Shown here: piece after piece, positions 8,628 to 18,500 of the stretch | Numbering within the stretch: the first letter of the stretch is position 1 | Layout of the letters: every line of letters begins with the position of its first letter | NCBI GenBank assembly: GCA_964514215.1 | Contig: CAZEPW010000028.1 | Coordinates: forward strand, 1 to 43,271 | Direction of reading: 5' to 3' | Origin: CAYQUC01 sp964514215 | Lineage (GTDB): Bacteria; Pseudomonadota; Gammaproteobacteria; UBA6429; Thiohalophilaceae | DNA length: 43,271 bases | Translations under genes and position numbers: made by a program | The notes under the pieces: generated by a model | The model's input: only the letters and a program-made list of their open reading frames with translations | What the model was told of the DNA's origin: nothing | Databases searched by the model: none

Positions 8628-8703
8628 GTTGGGGTTTGAACCCCATCTCACCCCAACCGACATTGGTTTGTAGGTTGGGGTGAATGCAATAACCCCCAAC
8701 AAA
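8628..8703. repeat. Dispersed palindromic repeat, copy 1
   Basis: Two inverted half-elements. The left half starts GTTGGGGTTTGAACCCC and ends CACCCCAACCGACA. The right half is roughly its reverse complement: GTAGGTTGGGGTGA...CCCCCAAC (to 8700) plus AAA. Each half can fold by itself (GTTGGGG with CCCCAAC). Related copies lie at 36048-36073 (half element) and 40801-40876 (full). It occupies most of the 211-base space between nfeD and the rhodanese gene and could end the nfeD transcript. Confidence 0.75.
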
Positions 8704-8811
8704 AAAATTAAACATCCCACCAGCCATTGGAGTTTTGTTGTTTTCAAGATATCCAAATAAAAAGCGCTATAATTAAATAACCTTCACGCTACGAATATAG
8801 GGCAAATACTC

Positions 8812-9240
8812 ATGGCAATAGCAACTGTAAAAACGATATCTGCAAAACAAGCCTATAAGCTCACACTTGATAATCCAAAAGCATTATTAATTGATGTGCG
8901 TTCGCACATGGAATTTTTATTCATCGGTCATCCAACTGGAGCAATTAATATCGCTTGGATCGATGAACCCGATTGGATTATTAATCCGCGTTTTGTTGCT
9001 GAAGTGCGGCAAACCATTTTAGGTGGTATGTCGCATTTGGATGGCGTAGAAAGTGCACCGTTATTATTAATTTGTCGTAGTGGCAAACGATCGCTTGAGG
9101 CGGGTAAGTTATTAATTTCAGAAAGCTTTCATAATGTCTACAACATTGATGAAGGTTTTGAAGGTGAATTAAATGACGAACATAGAAGAAGTTCGTTGGC
9201 CGGTTGGCGTTACGACCAGCTTCCTTGGGAACAATGTTAG
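8812..9240 (+). CDS. Rhodanese-like sulfurtransferase domain protein
   Basis: 142-residue single rhodanese domain, predicted cytoplasmic (no signal peptide). The N-terminal LLIDVRSHMEF corresponds to the conserved D-V-R strand. The active-site loop is Cys88 in CRSGKRS, which would carry a persulfide. The C-terminal NIDEGFEGELNDEHRR...GWRYDQLPWEQ completes the fold and resembles a subgroup of short bacterial rhodaneses ending in GW...LPW. The sulfur donor and acceptor are unknown. TtcA also needs activated sulfur and lies 3 kb away, but nothing in the sequence links the two. A TATAAT box lies at 8768-8773, though without a good -35. Confidence 0.9.
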   Translation: MAIATVKTISAKQAYKLTLDNPKALLIDVRSHMEFLFIGHPTGAINIAWIDEPDWIINPRFVAEVRQTILGGMSHLDGVESAPLLLICRSGKRSLEAGKLLISESFHNVYNIDEGFEGELNDEHRRSSLAGWRYDQLPWEQC

Positions 9241-9318
9241 TTTTAACTGCTTCGATATTTATTATTGCTGAATATAGCGTATTATTGTGGGTTATAGTAA
9301 TTGATTAACGGTGTTAGA

Positions 9319-10191
9319 ATGAATCCACTATTAAAAATTTTTGTCGTGTTGTTACTAAGCGTTGTTTTGTCTTCATGCTCGGGTTTAACATCAAAAAAAT
9401 ACAGTTGTGAGACCACGCAACAGTGGATGGCAGCCGTTAAAGTTTTAGCTTATGGTATTGAGTTAAAGCACTTACCTGCCGCTAAGTTAGTATACAGAGT
9501 TGCGCCTGCATATAATGACGATGTTTTTAAACCTATTTTCAAAAAAACTTTTTCTGATCTTAATAAAAGAGAACGCGAAGGTATTCGTCTGGCATTATTG
9601 CGTTGTCACCCAACTGCCTTGGTAGGTTTTGGGTTAAGTGTTCCCTTTCAAGAGAGACGAAAACTCGATGGCAGCCAAGCATTATGGCATCAGGGAATTA
9701 AGCGTGCTCAATCCCAACCTTATTATCAAGTTATTGCCCAGCGCCAGAGACAAAGAGAACAGTTAAAATTAGCCGCTAAACGAAATGCTGAACAACGGCG
9801 ACGTGCTGTTGTGGCAGCGCGAAAAAGACAGCAACAATCCAATGATACATTTACTACCATTGTGAAGGGAGCTGCAGTTATTCTTGGTGGGCTTATTTTG
9901 GCCGATGCAATGACGACGGGGGAAGATACAAGTAAATATTCTGAATATGGCGGATGTGCATCCGCATTACGTAAAAGACTGGTTAGTTGCCGTACTTCGG
10001 TGGGTGAATGTAGCGAAACTGGCTGCGCTAATGCTGTTGATTGCGATAAGGGCTGGAGTGGCCGTTCATGCGAAAATCGAATCCGATCCATTTTATATCC
10101 GAAAAATTATTATTATTGTGATACCGACAATAGCCGAAACTACGATAGCAACCGCGATGTTGTTATAAAACAAATATGCCAAACCAAATGA
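9319..10191 (+). CDS. Lipoprotein of unknown function, Cys-rich C-terminus
   Basis: I choose the ATG at 9319 over the upstream TTG (9301) because it places a clean lipoprotein signal at the N-terminus: MNPLLKIFVVLLLSVVLSSC, lipobox LSSC, with Cys20 lipidated. The mature part (about 270 residues) has a helical first half, a strongly basic Arg/Gln/Lys stretch (about 145-175, QRQRQREQLKLAAKRNAEQRRR), a hydrophobic Gly/Ala segment (VKGAAVILGGLILADAM) that may insert into a membrane, and a C-terminal region with about eight cysteines, likely disulphide-bonded. No family is recognised. It stands alone between the rhodanese gene and metH. Confidence 0.7.
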   Translation: MNPLLKIFVVLLLSVVLSSCSGLTSKKYSCETTQQWMAAVKVLAYGIELKHLPAAKLVYRVAPAYNDDVFKPIFKKTFSDLNKREREGIRLALLRCHPTALVGFGLSVPFQERRKLDGSQALWHQGIKRAQSQPYYQVIAQRQRQREQLKLAAKRNAEQRRRAVVAARKRQQQSNDTFTTIVKGAAVILGGLILADAMTTGEDTSKYSEYGGCASALRKRLVSCRTSVGECSETGCANAVDCDKGWSGRSCENRIRSILYPKNYYYCDTDNSRNYDSNRDVVIKQICQTK

Positions 10192-10327
10192 TATCTGACA
10201 GTATGACTAGACATCGATAACCCTGCATTTTTGCTTGATATTCATACACATAAGCTGCCTGAAAAATACCCGTTTGACAGATCACATGCTAGAATATGGT
10301 TTACACATATATAAGGTATAAAACGGC

Positions 10328-13300
10328 ATGCCAAAGTTATTTAGTGAACTTTTAAAAGAACGAATTCTGGTTTTAGATGGTGCGATGGGCACCATGATTC
10401 AAAGCTACGAACTGGACGAAGCAGGTTATCGGGCTGAGCGGTTTGCCGACTGGGAAAGCGACTTAAAAGGCAATAATGAATTGTTAAATTTAACGCATCC
10501 TGAAATCATTAAGGCCATCCATCTGGCTTATCTCGATGCCGATTGCGATATTGTCGAAACCAATACTTTTAATGCCAATTACTACGGTCTTGCCGATTAT
10601 AATATGCAGGATTTTGCCTATGAAATAAATGTCGAAGCTGCAAAAATTGCAAGTGAAGCTTGTGACGAACGCAGCACAGAAGACAAACCCCGTTTTGTTG
10701 CCGGCGTGTTAGGCCCAATGCCCGTTACGGCATCGATGTCTAAAGATGTGAACGATCCGGGCGCGCGTGATGTGACGTTTGATGATTTGCACAAAGCCTA
10801 TTCGGATTCCATTCGTGGCTTGGTTGATGGTGGCATTGATTTTATTTTAGTTGAAACTATTTTTGATACGCTTAACGCCAAAGCCGCCATTTTTGCCATT
10901 GAAGAATTTTTTGAAATGCATGATGTTGAATATCCTGTAATGATTTCAGGTACCATCACCGATGCCAGTGGTAGAATTTTAACCGGACAAACCCCTGAAG
11001 CGTTTTATAATTCGCTGCGTCATATCAAACCGATTAGTTTTGGATTTAACTGCGCCTTGGGTGCCGAAGAATTACGTCCGCATGTTGACGAGTTATCAAA
11101 AATTGCCGATTGTTATATCAATGTTCACCCGAATGCAGGCTTGCCAAATGCCTTTGGTGGTTTTGATGAAACCCCTGAAATGCTGGCGACTGAATTGGGC
11201 GACTGGGCAAAAAGTGGTTACTTAAATGTTGTTGGTGGTTGCTGTGGTACCACACCGGCACACATTCAAGCCATTGCAGATGAAGTGTCAAAATACCCAC
11301 CACGTAACATTCCAACGGTGAATACCGAATGCCGTTTAAGTGGTTTAGAAGCTTTTAATATCAATGCCGATTCATTATTTGTTAATGTTGGTGAACGCAC
11401 CAACGTTACCGGTTCGGCAAAATTTAAACGTTTGATTCTTGAAGAAGAATTTGACGAAGCCTTGAGTGTTGCGCGTGAGCAAGTTGATAATGGTGCGCAA
11501 GTAATCGACATCAACATGGATGAAGGCATGCTTGATGGTGAACAAGCGATGGTGAAATTTTTAAACCTAATCGCGAGTGAGCCCGATATTGCGCGAGTCC
11601 CAGTGATGATCGATTCTTCCAAATGGCCGATTATCGAAGCAGGATTAAAATGCATTCAAGGCAAAGGCATAGTTAACTCCATCAGTTTAAAAGAAGGCGA
11701 AGAAAATTTTATAAAACAAGCCACGCTCTGCCGACGTTATGGAGCAGCAATTATTGTAATGGCGTTTGATGAAACCGGGCAAGCGGATACTAAAAAACGA
11801 AAAATTGAAATTTGTTCTCGTGCTTATAAAATCTTAACTGAGCAAGTGAACTTTTCACCCGAAGACATTATTTTTGATCCTAATATTTTTGCAATTGCCA
11901 CCGGTATTGAAGAACATAATAATTACGGTGTTGATTTTATCGAAGCCACACGTGAAATACACAATAATTTACCACATGCCATGATCAGTGGTGGGGTATC
12001 AAACGTCTCATTTTCCTTTCGGGGTAATAATCCACTGCGTGAAGCTATCCACGCAGTATTTTTATACCACGCCATTCAAGCAGGCATGAACATGGGAATT
12101 GTTAATGCCGGTCAATTAGCGGTGTATGATGATCTGCCAGATGAATTGCGCGAATGCGTTGAAGACGTGGTATTAAATCGACGTGATGATAGCACCGAAC
12201 GCTTACTTGACATTGCCGATAAATATCGTGGTGATGGTGCCGGAGGTAAAAAAGAAGAAACTCTCGAATGGCGCGAACTACCCGTTATCAAACGAATTGA
12301 ATATGCAATGGTTAAAGGTGTCGATACTTTTATTATTGAAGATACTGAAGCCGCACGCAATGAATATGAGCAACCCATCGAAGTTATCGAAGGACCCTTG
12401 ATGGATGGCATGAACGTGGTTGGCGATTTATTTGGTGCTGGAAAAATGTTTTTACCGCAAGTGGTTAAATCGGCTCGTGTTATGAAAAAAGCCGTTGCTT
12501 ATTTATTACCGTTTATTGAGGCTGGAAAAGGTTCTTCGATGAAATCCAACGGTAAAATTTTAATGGCAACTGTTAAAGGAGATGTGCACGATATTGGTAA
12601 AAACATCGTTGGTGTGGTGTTGCAATGTAATAATTTTGAAGTCCTCGACCTTGGCGTCATGGTTCCGGCAAATAAAATTTTAGAAACTGCCAAAAAAGAA
12701 GGTTGTGACATTATTGGTTTGAGTGGCTTAATCACGCCATCGCTGGATGAAATGGTACACATGGCCAAAGAAATGCAGCGTCTCGATTTTGATATTCCAT
12801 TATTGATCGGTGGTGCGACAACCTCAAAAGCACATACAGCAGTAAAAATTGAACAAAACTACCGGGGCCCGACAATTCATGTGAAAGATGCTTCACGAGC
12901 TGTTGGTGTCGCACAGAATTTGGTAAGTGTCGATAATAAACAAAATTACATTACCCAAGTACGAGAAGAATACGAAAAAACACGAGTTGCTTATGCTGGT
13001 CGTCGTGCAAAAATTAATTGGCTCGCTATCGAAGCCGCGCGCAACAATAAGTTTAAAATTGATTGGTCGACAATAACACCAGCGGTACCACGCCAACTTG
13101 GTTTGCAAATTTTTGATGACATGCCGTTAGATTATTTAGTACCTTATATCGATTGGACACCGTTTTTTCATACGTGGGAACTTAAAATGAGTTACCCAAA
13201 AATATTTGATGATAACAAAATAGGTGCAGAGGCAAAAAAACTATTCGATGATGCGCAAGAGATGTTACACACTATTATTAAAGAAAAATGGTTAACCGCA

Positions 13301-14035
13301 CGTGCGGTAACCGGTTTTTTCCCTGCTAATAGTAGCAATAACGATGATATTATTGTGTATCAAGATGAGTCTCGTACAACTGAACGCGTCACGCTCCATC
13401 ATTTACGCCAACAAACTATTCGACCTCCTGGTAAACCGAATCGTTGTTTGAGTGATTTTGTGGCACCAGTCGATAGCGCCAAAAAAGATTATATTGGTGG
13501 TTTTGTGGTGACTGTGGGAATTGGTATTGACGAACACATCGCTAGATTTGAAAAAGATCATGATGATTATAATTCCATTATGCTCAAAGCCTTAGCCGAT
13601 AGATTAGCAGAAGCCTTTGCCGAACACATGCACGACCGTGTGCGACACCTTGATTTCTGTACTCAAAATGGAGAATGGTCGCCACGAAACGGTTTAACCA
13701 ATAACAACTTTGATCCAAAAAAATTACTAAGCGAAGATTATCCCGGCATTCGTCCTGCTCCCGGATATCCTGCTTGTCCCGATCACACTGAAAAAACCGA
13801 GTTATGGAAATTGTTAGATGCTGAAAAAAATATTGGTGTTGAGTTAACCGAGAGCATGGCGATGTTTCCAACGGCATCGGTTAGTGGTTGGTATTTCTCA
13901 AATCCAGAGTCCAGTTATTTTGGTGTGGGTCAAGTCAATCGAGATCAAGTAAGCGATTATGCTAGCCGCAAGTCAATGAGTTTGGCTGATGTTGAACGGT
14001 GGTTAGCGCCAATTTTAGGCTATGAGGCAGAGTAA
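10328..14035 (+). CDS. metH: Cobalamin-dependent methionine synthase
   Basis: Transfers the methyl group of 5-methyltetrahydrofolate to homocysteine through methylcobalamin. It has 1235 residues, all four modules. The homocysteine/zinc module (about 1-330) begins with DGAMGTMIQ and has zinc ligands Cys242, Cys305 and Cys306 (FNCALG, GGCCGTTP). The pterin module spans about 355-620 (NVGERTNVTGSAKF, DINMDEG, MIDSSKW). The cobalamin module (about 650-895) has DVHDIGKNI with His754 as the lower cobalt ligand and GLSGLITPSLDEM. The AdoMet reactivation module (about 900-1235) has RPAPGYPACPDH. I see no cobalamin or SAM riboswitch in the 136 bases upstream. An AAGG lies about a dozen bases before the ATG. 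The ytoQ start overlaps the stop (TAATG). Confidence 0.98.
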   Translation: MPKLFSELLKERILVLDGAMGTMIQSYELDEAGYRAERFADWESDLKGNNELLNLTHPEIIKAIHLAYLDADCDIVETNTFNANYYGLADYNMQDFAYEINVEAAKIASEACDERSTEDKPRFVAGVLGPMPVTASMSKDVNDPGARDVTFDDLHKAYSDSIRGLVDGGIDFILVETIFDTLNAKAAIFAIEEFFEMHDVEYPVMISGTITDASGRILTGQTPEAFYNSLRHIKPISFGFNCALGAEELRPHVDELSKIADCYINVHPNAGLPNAFGGFDETPEMLATELGDWAKSGYLNVVGGCCGTTPAHIQAIADEVSKYPPRNIPTVNTECRLSGLEAFNINADSLFVNVGERTNVTGSAKFKRLILEEEFDEALSVAREQVDNGAQVIDINMDEGMLDGEQAMVKFLNLIASEPDIARVPVMIDSSKWPIIEAGLKCIQGKGIVNSISLKEGEENFIKQATLCRRYGAAIIVMAFDETGQADTKKRKIEICSRAYKILTEQVNFSPEDIIFDPNIFAIATGIEEHNNYGVDFIEATREIHNNLPHAMISGGVSNVSFSFRGNNPLREAIHAVFLYHAIQAGMNMGIVNAGQLAVYDDLPDELRECVEDVVLNRRDDSTERLLDIADKYRGDGAGGKKEETLEWRELPVIKRIEYAMVKGVDTFIIEDTEAARNEYEQPIEVIEGPLMDGMNVVGDLFGAGKMFLPQVVKSARVMKKAVAYLLPFIEAGKGSSMKSNGKILMATVKGDVHDIGKNIVGVVLQCNNFEVLDLGVMVPANKILETAKKEGCDIIGLSGLITPSLDEMVHMAKEMQRLDFDIPLLIGGATTSKAHTAVKIEQNYRGPTIHVKDASRAVGVAQNLVSVDNKQNYITQVREEYEKTRVAYAGRRAKINWLAIEAARNNKFKIDWSTITPAVPRQLGLQIFDDMPLDYLVPYIDWTPFFHTWELKMSYPKIFDDNKIGAEAKKLFDDAQEMLHTIIKEKWLTARAVTGFFPANSSNNDDIIVYQDESRTTERVTLHHLRQQTIRPPGKPNRCLSDFVAPVDSAKKDYIGGFVVTVGIGIDEHIARFEKDHDDYNSIMLKALADRLAEAFAEHMHDRVRHLDFCTQNGEWSPRNGLTNNNFDPKKLLSEDYPGIRPAPGYPACPDHTEKTELWKLLDAEKNIGVELTESMAMFPTASVSGWYFSNPESSYFGVGQVNRDQVSDYASRKSMSLADVERWLAPILGYEAE

Positions 14036-14481
14036 TGACAAAACAATGGCAAGTATATTTATCGGGTGAAATTCATTCAGACTGGCGCGAACGAATTCAA
14101 ACAGGTATTGCTGATAATCAGCTAAATATCGTTTGCCATTCGCCCGTCACTGATCATGCAAAAAGTGATGATGTTGGTGTCACTATTTTAGGGGCAGAAG
14201 ACAAATCATTTTGGCACGATAACAAAGCGGCAAAAATAAATGCGATAAGAACAAAAACCTTAATACAACAATCGGATATTGTTGTGGTTCGCTTTGGTGA
14301 AAAATACAAACAATGGAATGCCGCTTTTGATGCCGGTTATGCCTCGGCATTGGGAAAATCGCTTATCATCTTACATGCACCCGATATAACCCATGCCTTA
14401 AAAGAAGTGGATGCCGCTGCTCAAGCTGTATGTGAAACGCCTGAACAGGTGGTTGAAATTTTGAACTATTTGTTAGGGTAA
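14035..14481 (+). CDS. YtoQ family protein
   Basis: 148 residues, start codon overlapping the metH stop by one base, so translation is probably coupled to metH. The sequence VYLSGEIHSDWRERI near the start, HSPVTDHAKSDDVG around 42-55 and VVRFGEKYKQWNAAFDAGYASALGKSLIILH around 84-114 match the YtoQ family. That family has the Rossmann-like shape of nucleoside 2-deoxyribosyltransferases (the AFDAGYA...K segment recalls their catalytic helix). No activity is established for YtoQ proteins to my knowledge. A role in processing nucleosides, or in folate or adenosyl by-products of MetH, would be speculation. Hairpin repeats follow directly. Confidence 0.85.
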   Translation: MTKQWQVYLSGEIHSDWRERIQTGIADNQLNIVCHSPVTDHAKSDDVGVTILGAEDKSFWHDNKAAKINAIRTKTLIQQSDIVVVRFGEKYKQWNAAFDAGYASALGKSLIILHAPDITHALKEVDAAAQAVCETPEQVVEILNYLLG

Positions 14482-14502
14482 TATTTAATTTACTGACCCA
14501 GT

Positions 14503-15079
14503 GTTATTGTTCGAGATGCTGGCTCAAAAGACTACCGGCATGACGGTTGTACTATAAAATAACACTAGGTTTAATTACACCCGTCACTCCCGTATGCTTT
14601 TAACGGGAGTCTACTTCCGATGCTATTTAAAATTCATCCAAGAGTTATTGTTCGAGATGCCGGCTCAAAAGACTACTGGCATGACGGTTGTACTATAAAA
14701 TAACATGTGGCTTAATTATTTCCGTCACTCCCGTATGCTTTTAACGGGAGTTTACTTGCGATGCTATTTAAGATTCATCCAAGAATTATTGTTCGGGATG
14801 CTGGCTGTAAATGCGACAAGCATTTATTAACATTACCGGCATGATGGTTATACGATAAAATAACATGTGGCTTAATTACTTCCGTCACTCCCGTATGCTT
14901 TTAACGGGAGTCTGCTTGCGATACTATTTAAAATTCATCCAAGAGTTATTGTTCGAGATGCCGGCTGTAAATGCGACAAGCATTTATTAACATTACCGGC
15001 ATGACGGTTATACGATAAAATAACATGTGGCTTAATTACACCCGTCACTCCCGTATGCTTTTAACGGGAGTCCACTTGC
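14503..15079. repeat. Four tandem copies of a 141-160 bp palindromic repeat
   Basis: Units start at 14503, 14644, 14785 and 14945. Units 1 and 2 are 141 bases. Unit 3 is 160 bases because it and unit 4 carry a 19-base longer variant (TGTAAATGCGACAAGC type) in the first hairpin. Each unit contains a first stem (about GATGCCGGC...CCGGCATGACGG) and a second, perfect stem ACTCCCGT/ACGGGAGT (for example 14586-14593 with 14603-14610). Between the two hairpins runs a conserved TAAAATAACA stretch. The array fills the space between ytoQ and the convergent ykgJ-like gene. It resembles BIME/REP-type intergenic repeats and probably ends transcription from metH-ytoQ. Confidence 0.9.
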
Positions 15080-15167
15080 ACTGAAGTTTAAAGTTAACGA
15101 AATTTTAATAGCATCAAGATATGTTGGCACGTAAATGCGGTAAACATTGATGGCGTGAAGGCGTTAT

Positions 15168-15548
15168 TTAAAATGGAGGTCGGCTATCGGCCATTAGCAT
15201 ATTTAATTTTTTTTGAGCTTCATTTTGATTATCTAAATCGTTTGTTTGTAACATTTCGCATTCATCTGCAATCATTTGTTCGATTGTGACGGGGTAATAT
15301 TTGCAATCATTTGGCCGATCGTTGTAGATTGCACAACTGTATATTTCTTGATCGGGTTGTTTTTGTAACCACGGACAACGTTCGATTTTTTCTCCAGTCT
15401 CGGGATGAATCCATATTTCACCATTGGCTACAAATTTAACGATATCCGGTCTGAATATTTCCCAATATTCAATTTCACTTTGTGATGCGGATAAGCCACC
15501 ATTACTGTATTTGGTGCAACATTTTCCGCATAAATTGCATTCTTTCAT
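15168..15548 (-). CDS. YkgJ-family cysteine cluster protein
   Basis: 126-residue small cytoplasmic protein of the zinc/iron-chelating cysteine-cluster family. The N-terminus has CNLCGKCCTKYSNGG (Cys5, Cys8, Cys11, Cys12). Further cysteines lie at CPWL, SCAIYNDRPNDCKYYP and DECEML. The Y-x-x-RPxxCxxYP signature is characteristic of YkgJ-like proteins, which are thought to bind an iron-sulfur cluster or zinc; the biochemical role is not settled. The gene starts three bases after the stop of the DUF2339 gene, so the two are almost certainly co-translated. That pairing hints that this protein helps mature or regulate the membrane protein. Confidence 0.85.
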   Translation of the reverse strand: MKECNLCGKCCTKYSNGGLSASQSEIEYWEIFRPDIVKFVANGEIWIHPETGEKIERCPWLQKQPDQEIYSCAIYNDRPNDCKYYPVTIEQMIADECEMLQTNDLDNQNEAQKKLNMLMADSRPPF

Positions 15549-15551
15549 TTT

Positions 15552-18500
15552 TTAATCCGATTTTAAAACTTGATTTTTTTGTTGCATTTTTTGATACAAA
15601 TAAGAAGCGCCAAGTAACAGTGCACCAATAATCATAAAGGCAATTATTTTTTGAATTAGTGAAAAATCTGCCATGTCAAACATTAATACTTTTATAGCCG
15701 AGCCAACAAAAAGAATGACTGATAATTTCAACAGCCCTGAAAATTCGTCTTTTAATGTTAACATTAGCAGTATAGCGGCATGTAGAACTAATAAAATAGA
15801 CAATAGGATTTTTAATTGTTCTGGTAACCAAAAATAAATAGCAGAAGTGTATACAAAAATTAAAAATCCATTATAAATCCAAAGCTGTGTTAAATATCCA
15901 CCGTAATAATGACGCGAAAGTTTAGATGATGGTGTAGTATAGTGCAACAATAAGCCGAGCAAAGTTGCTTGACTAATCAGATAAAGTGGCAGTAGCATGT
16001 TATGTTCATTGCTTGTAGCACTTATATTGATAGCATAGAGGCTTAATAAACTAAATATTGCAACCATGCTATAACTTAACTGTAAACTAATCTTTGCTGG
16101 CTCAATTTTTGGCCATAAAAAGCATAACCCGAAAAAGTATAAACTACTAACAAGAAACGATAATGTTAAATTGTCACTTAAACCAAATGTGATTATAAAA
16201 ATGACACTCGCCAGATAATAAACCGACCACTGGTGTAGGTAGATATAATCTTTAATGTTATCAAATGATTTGTTTTCGGCTGGATCTTGATGTTTAGCAT
16301 TAAAGGCTTTCCAAAGAATACTGGTGACGGCAAAAAAGGCTAAACCTGTAAATAATGCCCAATAAGCTTTAACCTGCCATTGTTCAACATAATCGGCTAC
16401 TAAAGCAATAATGGTGATTATCCATGCTAGTGCCGTTAAACTGTAAAATTCAATTTTTAACGCTTTATATTTTAATCGGGTGAATAGTAATAAGGCAATA
16501 CTGGTTGAGAGCCATAGTGCGAGTGGAAAATATTCATCGTAACTTTTAATTATTTTAGGAATGAATAATAATGGAATTAAAACGTAAAAACCGATGCGTA
16601 ATGAATGGGCAAAATTAGCGAGTTTACTGTCTGGATAAAAGCGTTGGTAAAATTCAGCTATTAACCACAAGCTAAAGAAAACTTCGATACGCGCTATGAT
16701 ACCAACCCAATTTTGATCCGAGAATGAAAAACTGTTAACGTGTTCGGCGCTAATTAATATCTGTAACGCGAATAAAAAATAATGCGCTAGGCCCAAAAAC
16801 TCGGTTAATGGTAAATTGTATTTTTTTGCACGGTATAGCAAAATAAATAGTGGAACAATGCTTAACAATAATAACTCTTGATAGAACACTGCATATAACG
16901 ATATTAAGAATGCCAAGCTTAGCCATAATGAAAATACTTCTTGAGCCCAATAGCTAGCGGCTTTTTCCCAAGGTAAACAGTGTGTTTTATAGTGCTGTAG
17001 CAGCCGGGCAGCAAGCCATAAAACGAAACCAAAAACGATTAGATTCATCCAGCCGGTATCGTAATTTAACGTGATAACATTGGCTGCGCCATAGTGGTAA
17101 TTGATACCATTGTTAAACCACAACACGGCTTCGAACAATGCACTGGCCATGCCAATTAAAAATGCAGCATGGCCTTCAAAGCGAATACTGGGCAGTGCAA
17201 ATCGAAATCCAATGTAAACCAGCGCGAGACCTTCTATACCCCAAATTAAGCCTAGTAATGCGGGGCTTACTAAAAATAGAATACCAAAACCAATTAGTAA
17301 TCCCATTTGTAATATGAGTAAAGCGTTAAAATCTTTTTTAATGTTGTTGTCGAGATGATTAACTAGCCAGTTGAAACGATAAAAAACCATTAATGCCAGT
17401 GCATTGATACTATAAATCCAACCGAGGTAGGAACTAGCTGCAATACTTTGGTAAAGCACAAAGACAAAAAATACAATATTGGCAACGATAACTAATAAAA
17501 TCGATTTATTAATAGCGGATTTTGTTTGGCTAATAGTGTGTAAGCAGGCGTAATTGAATAAATAAAACAAAATATGCAATAACACAATAAATAAACTGTT
17601 GTTAATTAACGATTGCCCAGCTTGTTCAAAAAATAAATATTGCGTCATAGCAATACTGGTAATTAAGGTAAATTGGATTAGATAAGGCCATTTAATTTTA
17701 TAGGCCAAGTGCAACATCGTCGCGACTAAGAATGTTAAATAGATAAAGTAAACGCTTGATACTTGGCTTAAATCACCTAAAAATAATGGTGTGCTGGCAC
17801 CGCCGAGTAATGACAGTATGGCAACGGTTTTAGTGTCGTAATGCACAGCTAACCAATATGCCGTGAAGGTGATTATGGCTAATAAAACCAAACCAATGCT
17901 GGGGCCGACTATATTAAAATGGCCCGAGATAAAATACGCAGACAAATAATTTAGAATTATTCCAAGTCCAATTAATGCCGCGCCAAATTCGGATAACATC
18001 GTGCGTGTGTTTGAGATTTTGATCCCAAGCCCGACTATTGTGATAGCAGTTATGAATCCGGTGGCAATTTTACCGCCAGTGCCGAGATAGTTGCTAAATG
18101 AATATTGTAATAAGAAACCAAAGCCCATGACTAAGGCCAATATTCCTGCGGCAGTCATTAGAAATGCCGGAGCCCGACCTTGCTTTTGATATCGTTGGTA
18201 AACGTTTAACACTTGATGGAACAAGCTACTAAATGGCCCGAATAACATCATTAATAGATCGCTTAACGCATTTGATGTCACTGGCGTTGCTGTTTTGATA
18301 TTGTTGGTAACAATTTTTTGTGTCAGTGGTGCTGCTTGCTTGGAGTTTTTTGCGACTGAGTGACTGCTATTTTCTGGTGGTTTAACCGTTTCAGGGTTTG
18401 GTATTTGTTTGTTTGTCTGTTCGGAAATAGTTTTATTAGCCGAATCTAAATTAGCATTTGGTAATACAGTTGGCTTGCTTGCTTCTAATGTCGCTATTCT

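Noticed and set aside
9726..10091. 121-codon open frame on the minus strand within the lipoprotein gene
   Set aside because: Shadow of the coding lipoprotein; the composition is random and there is no start signal.
10200..10215. MetJ operator (AGACGTCT-like) before metH
   Set aside because: Only one weak partial match (AGACATCG) is seen, without the tandem copy MetJ needs.
10192..10327. Cobalamin or SAM riboswitch before metH
   Set aside because: The 136-base leader is too short for a cobalamin riboswitch and shows neither its conserved core nor a SAM-type stem set.
14503..15079. CRISPR array
   Set aside because: Repeats are 141-160 bp, contiguous and nearly identical throughout, with no short repeat/unique spacer alternation and no cas genes.
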